NCBI GenBank assembly: GCA_018350325.1
Contig: JAEVLN010000031.1
Location: 479,472 to 543,471 of the forward strand
Direction of reading: 5' to 3'
Origin: Globodera rostochiensis
Lineage: Eukaryota; Nematoda; Chromadorea; Rhabditida; Heteroderidae
Length of the DNA: 64,000 nt
A program made the position numbers and the translations under genes. The notes under the pieces were generated by a model. The model saw only the letters and a list, made by a program, of their open reading frames with translations, was not told the origin of the DNA and did no database searches. Positions 22,948 through 32,399 of this stretch are shown in pieces (position 1 is the first letter of the stretch; the number at the start of each line of letters is the position of its first letter).

Positions 22948-23439
22948 TGACCGCTTTCGAGTGCATAGCGTTTTGTTTTGTCGGTGACTTTGCTGGGAAA
23001 TAATGTAAATTGGAAGCTTTTATATAATTATTTGTCGATGTTTGGCTATTTCATCGAACAGTTCAGCTAGTGCTTTTGCTGTTTGGTAGCGGCGAAATTT
23101 TAATGAAATTGGCATATATTTTAATGTTTTCTGTAATATGAAAATGCCACGCCTTCAGCATTCATGAGTTATACTGCTTCACCCCTTTTGACAGTTGTGG
23201 CAGGCGATTGGATTGATCATGTAACTCTCGTCAATTATCCTCGTGAAAATTGTCAGCCAAGCACTGATAATTGTATTTAGGTTTATTTAAACAATGATTT
23301 GAACAATCAAATACCGTTGAATTGACCGTACATCTAGATAGCACGATGGGGCTTTTTCTCGGTTAAAACCCGAGATTTTGGAAACGGGATTCCCGGCTTT
23401 CGTTCCAAAATTTGAGTCAATCATGTGGGGATCCAACCG

Positions 23440-23477
23440 CATCAGGTGGTTCCGACTACTGTCGGAACCACATGATG
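23440..23477. other. 17-bp-arm hairpin
   Basis: The arms CATCAGGTGGTTCCGAC and GTCGGAACCACATGATG pair with one mismatch around a TACT loop, flanked on both sides by 'gatccaac'. It could be a small foldback element or an element terminus. Confidence 0.7.
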
Positions 23478-23574
23478 CCGATCCAACGTAATGGAAACTC
23501 TAAAAGAAATTTTATTAAATTTAAATTTTCCATTATTTGCAGATGTTACGAATTCTAATGACCATCGCCGGTGA

Positions 23575-24012
23575 TACTACGTTTTGCCGCCTTACCTTTT
23601 GTCACCCCAGCAAAAATGTTACATTTTGCCACCCCAGCATATCTTTTTGCCTACGTTACATTTTGCCAAAGTGTGTGATTTCGACAGTGAATCCCAAAAA
23701 ATGTTTCGAACTGTTAGACATTTTAAGTTTTCAACTCTAAATACTTTTTAGACCTGTACTTTATCCGTTTTGCTCAAAAAAATGCATTTTTTGGTTGGCC
23801 TAGAAACTAGACTTTTCGAATTTTTTTTTAATACTTTTTCAGGTATTTTATATCATTACGTGGGGGTCGAAATGAAGTTGAAACAATGAGGAAGATGATA
23901 GAATAATAGATCCACCATTGACAATTACAACAAAATGTGTGGTGGCAAATTTGTGGCAAAATGTAACATTTTTGCTGGGGTAACAAAATGTAAGGTGGCA
24001 ACTTTGCCCAAG
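23575..24012. mobile_element. MITE with TIRs of about 55 bp (LTTTGCC type)
   Basis: The left segment at about 23580-23636 ('ccttttgtcaccccagcaaa', 'atgttacattttgccacc') matches the reverse complement of about 23940-24008. The interior is unrelated and AT-rich. Exact ends and target duplication were not resolved. Confidence 0.65.
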
Positions 24013-24553
24013 TATAAGTTGGCGTCGTTATACGCATATTTTACTCTAGAAAACAAGCATTTGAAATTTCTTCGTCGGGATCCCAATTCCCGGTGGTTGC
24101 CTTTATTTGAATAAAAAAGGTTGGCGGAAGAATGTGCATATAATGTTACAAAAAAAACAAATTAGTACACACTTAATGAAGCAGTAAACTCAGACCAGTC
24201 AACATTGGCGGTGGTGTAACAATTTTGAAAATTTTTATGAGAGAAAAAAGTTAGACCGATCAGAAAGAGATAGCTGTAAAATTAATATTTACCGTTTTTT
24301 AAAAAATATTTTAGATGAAAATGTTTAACTTTGTTCAAAGTTGAGTTGCTCAATCAATTTTGTTAACAAATATCGTTAAAAATTCAAAAGATTTTTCGAC
24401 ATTCGGACTTTTCAACCTTGGGATAAGCGTGTTCATACTCCAAAAATTGTCGAATTAATATTTGTTAATTTGTTTGTGGATGGGTCTGCAGTTTTGTAAA
24501 TTTAATTGTGTCAAAGGGTGGCATGTTTGACTTACCTAAATCTCTCCACAATC

Positions 24554-24891
24554 TAGGGTGGTCCAAGTACCATATTTATATGGAATTTGCCATATTTTGT
24601 GGTCCGTCCCATATTTTTTTGCCATATTTGGCGAAAAATCGAGCTTTTTAAAAAAATTGGATAACAAAAATGGAGTAAAACGGAAAATGCACCCCTAAAA
24701 TCGAACAGGTTTTGGAAAAATTGCTTAACAAAAAGTACGTTTTTCTTCTTTAATGTTGCAGAATATGAAGAATAAAGTTTTTTACTGTTTTTATTTTAAA
24801 ATTATGTCATTTTTTTGTACTTGCGCCATAGTTTTCCCATATTTTTGGACCCCGGCGCCATATTTTTGACTATTTGAATGGACCACCCTGC
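24554..24891. mobile_element. hAT-like MITE upstream of small secreted ORF
   Basis: The termini TAGGGTGGTCCAAGTA and TGAATGGACCACCCTG are inverted. CCACAATC occurs at 24546-24553 and 24892-24899, one base beyond the right TIR. The interior contains repeated 'ccatattt'. Confidence 0.75.
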
Positions 24892-24935
24892 CCACAATCG
24901 CATCACATCAACTCATCCATTCCTCACACCATTTT

Positions 24936-25605
24936 ATGTTCTTCTTCGCGCTTCTAGCTTCTCCAATGTTTGCGCAGTCTTTGAAAACGTGCGAAAATCT
25001 CCGCGCACTTCTTCATCTTGTGCTCGATCAGAACAAAATGCTGCTGTCTAAAATAGTAAAACGTATTCCAACAATTTTCATTTTTTTAAATTGGGAGAGA
25101 ACAAGCAGTCAGTCCTCATAGTCAGTAGAGCCCAGACTTGAGGACTGATCGAGATTTTGATCGAGAATCTCGAAAAAATCTTGGTCGAGAACCAAAATTT
25201 CTTCGATCGAGAATCTCGAAAAATCTCGACCGAGATTTTGATTAAGAATCTCGATCGATTAGAGCCCGGACTTGAGGACCGATCGAGAATCTCGAAGAAA
25301 TCTCGGTCGAGCCAAAATTTCTTCGATCGAGATTTCGTCGAGAATCTCGAAATCTCTCGACGAAATTTCGATCAAGGATCTCGATCGGTCCGTGCTCTAC
25401 TCCTCAGTTGCTCTGAAATTAAAAGGAAAACATTTACATGTCCTTGGCCAGCGCAATTTGAGCGTCAACCCAGTGTGGTGCTGTTGCTGCTGGCACTGTT
25501 CCCAAACCGGTTGCTGTAGCAAAGTTGGCCAACGGAGCAGTGGAGAAAGAAGACCCCGGCACGTTGTCGAGCTCGTTGCGCTCCAGCCGTTTCATTGCCG
25601 GCTAA
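24936..25605 (+). CDS. Candidate small secreted protein, 83 residues, two exons
   Basis: Exon 1, 24936-25055, encodes MFFFALLASPMFAQ, a compact hydrophobic leader, then SLKTCENLRALLHLVLDQNK, and ends at a phase-0 donor ATA|GTAAAA. The frame that continues best is exon 2, 25474-25605, entered at CCAG|TGTGGT in phase 0. It reads CGAVAAGTVPKPVAVAKLAN and ends in SSSLRSSRFIAG plus stop. The acceptor has a poor pyrimidine tract, and two other frames stay open across exon 2 (one Cys-rich, CCCCWHCSQTGCC), so exon 2 is uncertain. The intron holds a palindromic repeat (25127-25400). No family recognised. Secretion is inferred from the leader only. Confidence 0.4.
25127..25400. repeat. GATCGAGA palindromic element in intron
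   Basis: Begins TAGAGCCCAGACTTGAGGAC and ends GGTCCGTGCTCTA. The repeat 'gagcccggacttgaggacc' occurs again in the middle, so two units may be present. It contains many 'cgatcgagaatctcg' motifs. Confidence 0.55.
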
Positions 25606-25679
25606 AATTTTCTTTTTCAATTTTTAAGATTTGTCTATTTTATTTATTTAATTTAAATAAATTGGTGCTGGTTTCCCTC

Positions 25680-26000
25680 ATACTCCTTGAAATTTACCGG
25701 ACTCGAGAGTCGAGAAATACCACCGGGACTCGTGGAATAAATGACCCCGAGACTCGAGATCGAGACCCAAAAACCGAGAAAGAGATATAAAAGGATTTCC
25801 AAAATTTGATTTGTCAGTATATATTTTTCAAATCTTTTAAGCTCAGAATTCTGTAATGAATTCTCACCAAAATGCCATCTTTAACAGTTCAAAAAAGTCT
25901 CGTTTTTCGAGACTAAAACCCTAGACCAAGACTCGAGACCGAGACCAAAAAAAACAGAGAAACTTCTGAAGTCGAGACCGTGACTCTCGAGCAGCCCTAG
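25680..26000. repeat. GACTCGAGA-rich dispersed repeat
   Basis: Holds 'actcgagagtcgagaaatac', 'gaccgagaaagagata'-like text and ends 'gactctcgagcagccctag'. Related copies lie at about 28073-28232 (nearly the same 'tttccaaaatttgat' to 'cagaattctgtaatgaat'), 40670-40715, 49095-49160, 62456-62530 and 63487-63568. Confidence 0.6.
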
Positions 26001-28410
26001 CATCTACCTCTTCGTCCTCAGAATCAATGACAATGACGCGTCCCGGACTTTGTTGTCCTCTCATTGTAGGCCGGCTCATTCTTTGATGATTTTGCTGCTG
26101 GGTTTGTGTCGCCAAAGTTGATGATGTCTACATGTCAAAAGAATACATACATTCAGTTATGTATAATATCAAAGATTTACCATGTTATCATTAGTAAAAG
26201 TTTCACCTGAACTTGTCCAATTGGATTGCCCATCGGAGTTCTCGGATCGCTGGGTTGACGTGTCGTCTGGCAAAAAGCTCGACTCTAAACAGCCAATCAC
26301 TTTTTGGAGTTTTTACTCAATATTTTACGGCTTTTAGTCAATATAAATCTTGTCCCTAATAATAACAAAGATTTTACCATGTTTTGCCCAGCATATGGTG
26401 TACGGTTAGTCGGCGGAACACTGGCCCAGCCTGTTGAATACCCACATTGAAAGGTGCTGCTCAACTGTCGCTGTGGTGTCTGCTCCATCGGCCGCTCTGG
26501 ATCACGAGGACGTTGTGAAGAGGATGCTCCGCCCTGTTCATGTTCATTTTGACGCTGTCTCATCGAACTTCTCGGGTATGTGGTTTGTCCTGAGGGCGGC
26601 ATCGCTTGGCCAAATGGTCCAACCTAAACGCGTCATTTTGACAAAGTTTTAATCATTATAGTAGTAAAAGTTGCACTTGAACTTGTCCAATTCGATTGCC
26701 CATCGGAGTTCTCGGATCGCTGGGTCGACGTGTCGCCTGGAAAAAAGCTCGACTATAAAAGCCAATTTTTCATAGTGTCCGGACATTTCGCCCATTGGAC
26801 ATTTCGCACACTAGTAAAAAAACGGACGTTTCGCACACTGAGGGCAAAAAGGACGTAAGGTTGGGAAGTATTTAGATAGATGGATAAATTTGAAATTAAG
26901 CCAAAATTGAATAATTTGGTTAAAATTGCACTCAAAATTTCAATAAATTATTAAAACAAACTCAAAAAACACACAATGTCAACGTATTTTGGCCAACGTT
27001 TGGTGGCTCATAACTTCCTTCATAGTTGTTTCCGGCACAAACTTTTTGCTGATTCGTACTCAGTTCGACGAGAGGAATCGATTGCTCGTATTTTTATGTG
27101 GAATTGAACCAGGGATGTGTTAAATTTAGGTTCAATTCAAAAACAGTTTAATTTTTTATAAGTGTATTTTTGGGTTTTTCTGAATCATTCGATGGGCGAA
27201 ACATCTTTTTCCCTATCTGCTGCTGTGGGCAAAACGTCCGTTTTTTGGCCCGGTAGCCATTTTTTTCATTGTTTCATTGGCCGGTTCGATCTGGTATGAT
27301 AATTTTCACCTGAACTTGTCCATCTTGATGACGTCTCGGATCGTTTGGTTGGCGCCTTGGGTCGACGGGCCGTTGTGTGAAAGGCAATCCCTGGCCGCAT
27401 AATCCATGCTGAACGTGTCGCTGTTGCGCCTTCCTCGGAGTGAAGTGTTCGGTTTTGCGCTAAACTTATTCCACGTGAAAAACTCAGGAAACTACCCCAG
27501 ACGCAATAAAATGTTATTTTCTCAAGAAATGAATTCCACTTTAATTTAATAAAACAAAAAAAACATGAATCAGGTAGATATTGAGAAGTTGAATAATATA
27601 AATTTTTTTCACCTTTGACTATTAAATGTTCTCTACCATTGCTAATCCCGGTAAATCCCGATCCCGGTTCAAAATTCTGGCCCAATCCCGGCTTTCATGA
27701 TCCCGGTCCTGGTTTTTTCCAAAAAATTCCCGGTCCCGGCAAACTCTAAATAAAACAATAAGTAAAGCAAAAATTGAGTCAAAGATAGTTTAAAAATATT
27801 GAAAAGGATAACATAATTAAAATTTATTTTGTCAAAAATTCAAATCCAGAAAGTCATATTTTATGTAGGCATGCTCATGGTTGCCCGTAACCGGGGCTAA
27901 CCACGGTTACGGGCGGTTAACGATTATGGCTATCAAAACCGCGGTAACCGATCTGAAAAAATGCCGGGTTTTGGTCTCGGTTCGGTTTGAAACCGGCAGC
28001 CTTACTCCTTCCTGCTCTGTTTTTGAATTTGTGATTTTTGTTTTTTGCACCTGCTCATTAACGACATCTACTAGGGACTTGAGATTTATCGGACTCGAGA
28101 GTAGAAATACCACCAAGACTCGACTCGAGACCGAGACCCAAAAAAAAACCGAGAAAGAGATATTAAAGGGTTTCCAAAATTTGATCATTACATATTTTTC
28201 AAGTCTCAAGCTCAGAATTCTGTAATGAATACTTTTTTGAATTGTGATTTTTGTTTTTTGCACCTGCTCATGAACAGCAGCAAAATCATCATCGTCTTCA
28301 GAGTCAATGACAATGACGTGTCTCAGCTCTACTGGCACTTGCAATTGATGACGGTTCGTCGACGTGCCTTCGTCCGCCCCCACGTCGACGTCGTCATGTT
28401 GAAAATAATG
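25921..28410 (-). CDS. Disordered Pro/Gln/Arg-rich protein with two SUMO-interacting-like motifs
   Basis: Six minus-strand exons link in phase 0 throughout: 28264-28410, 27310-27459, 26677-26736, 26378-26623, 26207-26266 and 26008-26127. The first contains RHVIVIDSEDDDDF and the last GRVIVIDSEDEE. A hydrophobic V/I core followed by acids is the usual form of a SUMO-interacting motif. The middle exons are low in hydrophobic residues and rich in P, Q, R and S. Exons 26677-26736 and 26207-26266 are 20-codon duplicates (both contain PSDPRTPMGN and IGQVQ). Donors are CAG|GTGAAA, ATG|GTAAAA and GAG|GTAGAT. If the last donor is not used, the frame continues through a MITE to a stop at 25921. The 5' exon lies beyond the TIR element at 28429-28697 and was not found. 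Function unknown; a SUMO partner is inference. Confidence 0.55.
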
Positions 28411-28428
28411 CTGAAAGACAAAGAATTA

Positions 28429-28697
28429 CCGTGTACACTCTTGTAATTCCACATGTGGAATTATTATTCAACCTCCTCAGAAAGGGCGGAATTATCAGAG
28501 AGTGTGGAATGTAAGGATTTGAGTGTTCCGCTGGTTGGAAGTGAACGGTTAAAACGCCTATGGCGGGGGCAAAAATGGGACGCCTCGGTAGCTCAGTTGG
28601 AAGAGCTGCCCACGGATTGGGTGGAGGACGTGGGTTCGAGTCCCACCCGGGGCTAACGTTTTGCTATTCTTTATTGGAATTACAAGAGTGTACACGG
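28429..28697. mobile_element. TA-flanked pogo/mariner-like MITE carrying a tRNA-like sequence
   Basis: Perfect inverted ends begin CCGTGTACACTCTTGTAATT on both strands (23 bp), each bordered by TA (28427-28428 and 28698-28699). The interior has 'cctcctcagaaagggcgg', also present in the related element at 42159-43403, then a tRNA-like sequence at 28582-28653. No transposase. Confidence 0.85.
28582..28653 (+). tRNA. tRNA-like sequence, probably a mobilised tRNA pseudogene
   Basis: Acceptor arms GCCTCGG/CCGGGGC pair. The D arm (GCTC...GAGC), the B-box TTCGAGT and the T stem GTGGG/CCCAC are perfect, and the length is 72 nt plus discriminator. The anticodon arm is faulty: in the standard register the stem has three mismatches. 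A shifted four-pair stem gives loop GGATTGG, without the expected T at position 33. Two more copies occur at 36249 and 37020. Confidence 0.4.
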
Positions 28698-28699
28698 TA

Positions 28700-30139
28700 T
28701 GCACGAAAAAAGTTCATAAAAGTACCGGTGGGATTACGTCTAGTATCTGCTGATCGTCATCAACATGCACCGGAAGCGGATCTCGTTGCCTTTTGTTTTG
28801 AAACACACGCTTTGCTTCCTAAACTCAAGAACAGAATTTTTTTAACATCAATTTTTGGCGATAGTTAGGGTTGTATGATTTTTTCCGAATTTCTCTAAAT
28901 ATTTATGATGGTGTAAACTGGTCTAAAAATTCTTTTAAATTTTTCCGATGTTTTCAAAAATATTTTTAGATGACAATTCACAAGTTTTTCATTTAATTTT
29001 TCGGTTGGACAAAATCATAAGACTATGGGGGGAAGGACCCTTTTGTTTTGCAACATTCATAATTTTTGGACCAATTTTCTTAACAAATTTCATCAATAAA
29101 TTCAAAATTTTCTACGGCGGCGCCTATCGGCACCAGGGCTTTGTCTGTCAAAATTAGTCGAAATCGAAACTAAATAGTTCGAATTGAAAGGAAAATGGCA
29201 AAATCGAAACAATCGAGAATTTTTTTATGTGATTAAAAATATTATTTTATTAAAGTTTATTTTAATAAAATATTGTTTGTTCCTTTGTCTAAAATTTCGC
29301 CAAAATTACCCGTTTTATCAAAATTTCCCGTTACAAAGTCCAACTAATAGGTTTTACTGCATAGTGTTTTTTAATTAAGAGGTACGGGAAAATTTTTTAT
29401 AAAAAAAAATATTTAAAATTTATTAAAAATGTTCCGTTAATGGGGGGATTGGAATGTGAAGGCCGAAGGAAGGTAAATATAAATGCTTGATCGAACACTG
29501 ACTGAGCCATCAATTTACTTTGGGGACTCATGTAAAAATGATTGAAATTTTGAAAAAAAGTTTGACACGTGTAACTCCAAAAAAACCATACTTTGAAGCG
29601 TGTCTGAGAATTTTTTGGCGCATCCGGTTTGAACACTTCAATTTTTGAGTGATCTAAACGGGGAGGTTTCAACATTGATCAGCGTTCACCAGTCTACCAA
29701 TTTTTGGAGCTGATTTTGACCTAGACCGTGAACGGCGCATATTGAAGCTAATGAATATTAAAACATAAAAATAAATGCATTCCGCATTTGTCGGTGCGGA
29801 TCCGAGAATTGTTGCGGAATTGGTCGGGATGATCGGGGGGGGGGGGGGTTAGATATGACTAAAAAGCCCGAGTCGATGTGCTGGGGGCGGGGCGGGGGGG
29901 GGAGAATGTGAGGTAAGACCTGACGGACTCGGAGCACTTACTCATTGCCGCTGTTTATCTCTGCTTCTCGTTTTGATCTGCATACACAGAATGATCGGCT
30001 GGCTGCTGCCTGCTGATCTGGCGCCCACCCAGCATTGGGTGGGCGCCACTTGACGAGTGAATGGGTCTGGAGGAGAGGAGGGCGAGACTGATCAGTCAGC
30101 CGGTGGGGGGGGGGGGGGGTGGGACCCAGCCATCCTCGC
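28700..30139. other. No gene recognised
   Basis: Holds a GC-hairpin copy at about 29112-29136, G-runs at about 29836 and 29885, and a perfect 12-bp-arm hairpin at 30020-30047 (GGCGCCCACCCA, loop GCAT). A 37-residue plus-strand stretch near 28715-28830 (KVPVGLRLVSADRHQHAPEA) stays open but no exon structure supports it. Confidence 0.5.
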
Positions 30140-30312
30140 CAGAGGTGGGCTAAATTTCGTTTCGTTTCGTGTTTTCGTGGCTTTTTGGTCGTTTCGTGTT
30201 TCGTTTCGTTTCATAAAATGAAATTTAACTTTTTTGGTTTCGTTTGTAGTAAATTGAAAAAAATAATTGTTGTTCCGGCGGAAAAAAAAATTTTGAGTTT
30301 CGCCCAGCTCTG
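30140..30312. mobile_element. hAT-like MITE with CAGAGGTGGGC termini
   Basis: Ends CAGAGGTGGGC and GCCCAGCTCTG are inverted. The 8-bp flanks ATCCTCGC (30132-30139) and ATCCCCGC (30313-30320) differ at one base. The interior has 'tttcgtttcgt' repeats. Confidence 0.75.
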
Positions 30313-30504
30313 ATCCCCGCATCCATCCGGGATGTACCCCTCGACAAGGATGCCCCTCTTCTCGCGGGGCCACTCTGAGCGATCAGTTGGAAGGCATTGT
30401 CTACCCCCCACCCCCACCACCCCATCATCTCCACCACCCTGCCAGCCGCAACATATCAGCTCAACAGCAGCTGACACCAGCCAATCAACCGCTTAGCTTT
30501 TTTT

Positions 30505-30890
30505 AAAATGAAGCAAGCATCCACCGCATAAATTGTTCACGGAAATTTTATTTTTCCAAACCAAAAAAAGGGTCCAATCTGCCTTCCAACTAGGGTCGCA
30601 GTTGGGGACGGGGGGGGGGGGAGGGATCCCCGGTCAAACCGGACACCGGTGATACTGGGGACGGACAAACCGGGGATCCCCGGTTTTGGGGATGGGCAAA
30701 CCGGGGGTCGGGGACGGGGATGAGAATGGATGGCCGGGGATCCCCGGTTTTCGCCGGCCGGCTGCGACCCTACTTCCAACTAAAAGTTATGATTGCACAT
30801 TTGGCCTATTTTTAAGCCTTTTCACATAAATAAAAGTTAAAGCAAAAAATGGTTAAATAATTACTAGGTCGCTTCATAAAAAGAAGTTTC
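30505..30890. repeat. Dispersed repeat also present at 38690-38910
   Basis: The text 'gcaagcatccacc' through 'aggtcgcttcataaaaag' occurs at both places in the same orientation. The copy here is split by the MITE at 30591-30772. Confidence 0.75.
30591..30772. mobile_element. hAT-like GC-rich MITE with TAGGGTCGCAG termini
   Basis: Ends TAGGGTCGCAG and CTGCGACCCTA are perfect inverted repeats. The 8-bp duplication CTTCCAAC occupies 30583-30590 and 30773-30780. The interior is 'ccccggttt'-rich. The uninterrupted site 'cttccaactaaaagtgatg' is at about 38778, which proves the boundaries. Confidence 0.92.
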
Positions 30891-31254
30891 TTTAAAGCGG
30901 TTGAAAATTTATGAGTTTTTGTATAAAAATACTCTTATTTGAGTATGCAACTTTGGGTGAGAAAAAAGTACTCAAACCGGAAAAAAACCGTATCTTGGAT
31001 CCGTCAACTTTTCGATTTTTTAAAAATCCTTAAATTTTGACGCCAAAATAAGGCCTCTTCCGAAATGAGCTCAAAGATCACATTTTTAAAATATATATTT
31101 TTTACTTTAATTTTATTTAAACAAAGAAATTTTGAAAGAAAATATCTCCAATAAAAAAGTAAGTTTTGGCCACAACATTTCAAAAGCATTGAACATCTTC
31201 ACGCCACAAAAATTCACATAAATAGCAAAACTTTTTGAGTAATTGATACAAATT

Positions 31255-32352
31255 CAAAAATCAAAAAGTCCCGTAAATTCGTAAGGGCTCAGTTTTCCGT
31301 CTCCGTTTGTGTCGGCGCTTTCGGCAAGTTTAAACATATTTTTTACGCTGAACAGCTCCACCACGCTTTTCTTGCTCAAATCATACAACAAAATTGAACG
31401 AAATTCATCCAAATCAACATAACCATCGGCGTCAAGGTCCATGTGCTAAATTAAAATATATATTTAAATTTTTACATAAAATGAATTATAAATAAACTAT
31501 ACAATTTACTTACCCAAAAATGTGTTCCCCAAATATTGTTTTGGCTTTGTCGGTTAAATTGACGGATCCTTCTTCAGCCGCTCTTTTAAAGTTCATAACA
31601 CGATAATGCATTAATTTGATTCGGTTATCAACGCTTTTCTGTAAATTTTTAAAGTGGGCAAAATTTGATAGCCCCCGAGATTGGCCCATAATTGAGTAAG
31701 AGATTGGCATGGTAGGCCCGGACTGGAATCGAACACACGGCCCTCAGCGCGGTGACCAGAGCTCTTCACATACAAGTCAATGCTCTTACGGGCTGAGCTA
31801 CCGGGCCGTCGTCCCACCAGAGGCTCTCTTTATGTCCCCCGCTCGCCCGAGGCGTTTTTAGGGTTGCTTCCCAAGCCTTCGGGGACCGGAAAGTCGGGGG
31901 TCGGGGACGAAAACTCCGACTAAAAAAAGGCGGGGTTCGGGATTTTTCCCAGCAAAAACCCCGAAAATTTCAAAAAAAGCCGGGGTCGGAACGAAATCCC
32001 CGACTAAAAAAAGTCGGGGTTCGGGATTTTTCCAGCAAAAACCCCGAAAACCTAAAATTGCAAGTTGAGGACTTGCCTTCATTGCTTCGCTGCCATTTTT
32101 TGCCGCTTTTATTAAAGCATTGGCCCTTTGTTCCAGCGATTCATTGCGTGATTGTATCACTGTTTTGTGCAAAATTGCATTTTAGAATTCAAAAAATTAT
32201 ATAAAGTAAATGCTAAAAATGCTTAAACTTTTTTCATCCTTAAGCTACGATAGCAATTTTAGCATCATAAGATTCATCACTTTGAGATCAATCCAACAAT
32301 CGCAAAAGCATTCCAATCAGTGCATACCTAGCCGAGATATAGCCAAAAACAT
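31255..32352 (-). CDS. EF-hand calcium-binding protein, small, four exons
   Basis: Exon 1 starts at ATG 32352 (MFLAISRL) and ends at a GTATGC donor. Exon 2 (VIQSRNESLEQRANALIKAA to GSEAMK) ends at about 32067 with the non-canonical donor ATGAAG|GCAAGT, a GC-AG intron. Exon 3 (about 31639 to 31516) reads KSVDNRIKLMHYRVMNFKRA to EHIF. Exon 4 (31445-31255) has two EF-hand loops, DLDADGYVDLDEF and DTNGDGKLSPYEF, and the stop. Phases agree at junctions 1-2 and 2-3. At 3-4 the visible GG|GTAAGT donor and ATTTAG|CACATG acceptor are one frame out, so an indel or sequence error is likely. A weak hydrophobic N-terminus might be a signal peptide. A tRNA-like sequence and GC-rich MITE-like DNA (31858-32062) lie in intron 2. 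Partner unknown. Confidence 0.6.
31715..31807 (-). tRNA. tRNA-like sequence with expanded D-arm region
   Basis: Reading the minus strand, acceptor arms GGCCCGG and CCGGGCC pair, 'TAGCTCAGC' opens a D arm and 'GTGTGTTCGATTCC' gives the T arm. It is 93 nt, about 20 longer than normal, with GAGC occurring twice. A D-loop insertion or fusion of two tRNA copies would explain this. Probably a pseudogene inside an intron of the EF-hand gene. Confidence 0.4.
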
Positions 32353-32399
32353 AAGGAAACCAAATCCAAAGCTCGATAAAAGAATACAACAGTGAGTTC

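Noticed and set aside
22507..22950. 147-residue plus-strand frame with a polyalanine tail
   Set aside because: It overlaps the last SPRY exon in another frame and ends in a CAG microsatellite.
25119..25408. hAT-type 8-bp duplication around the GATCGAGA element in the small secreted ORF's intron
   Set aside because: The flanks atagtcag and ctcctcag match at only half the positions.
28560..28868. 102-residue frame across the 28-kb tRNA-like sequence
   Set aside because: Its first third is the tRNA-like body and transposon end; only the last part might code, without splice support.
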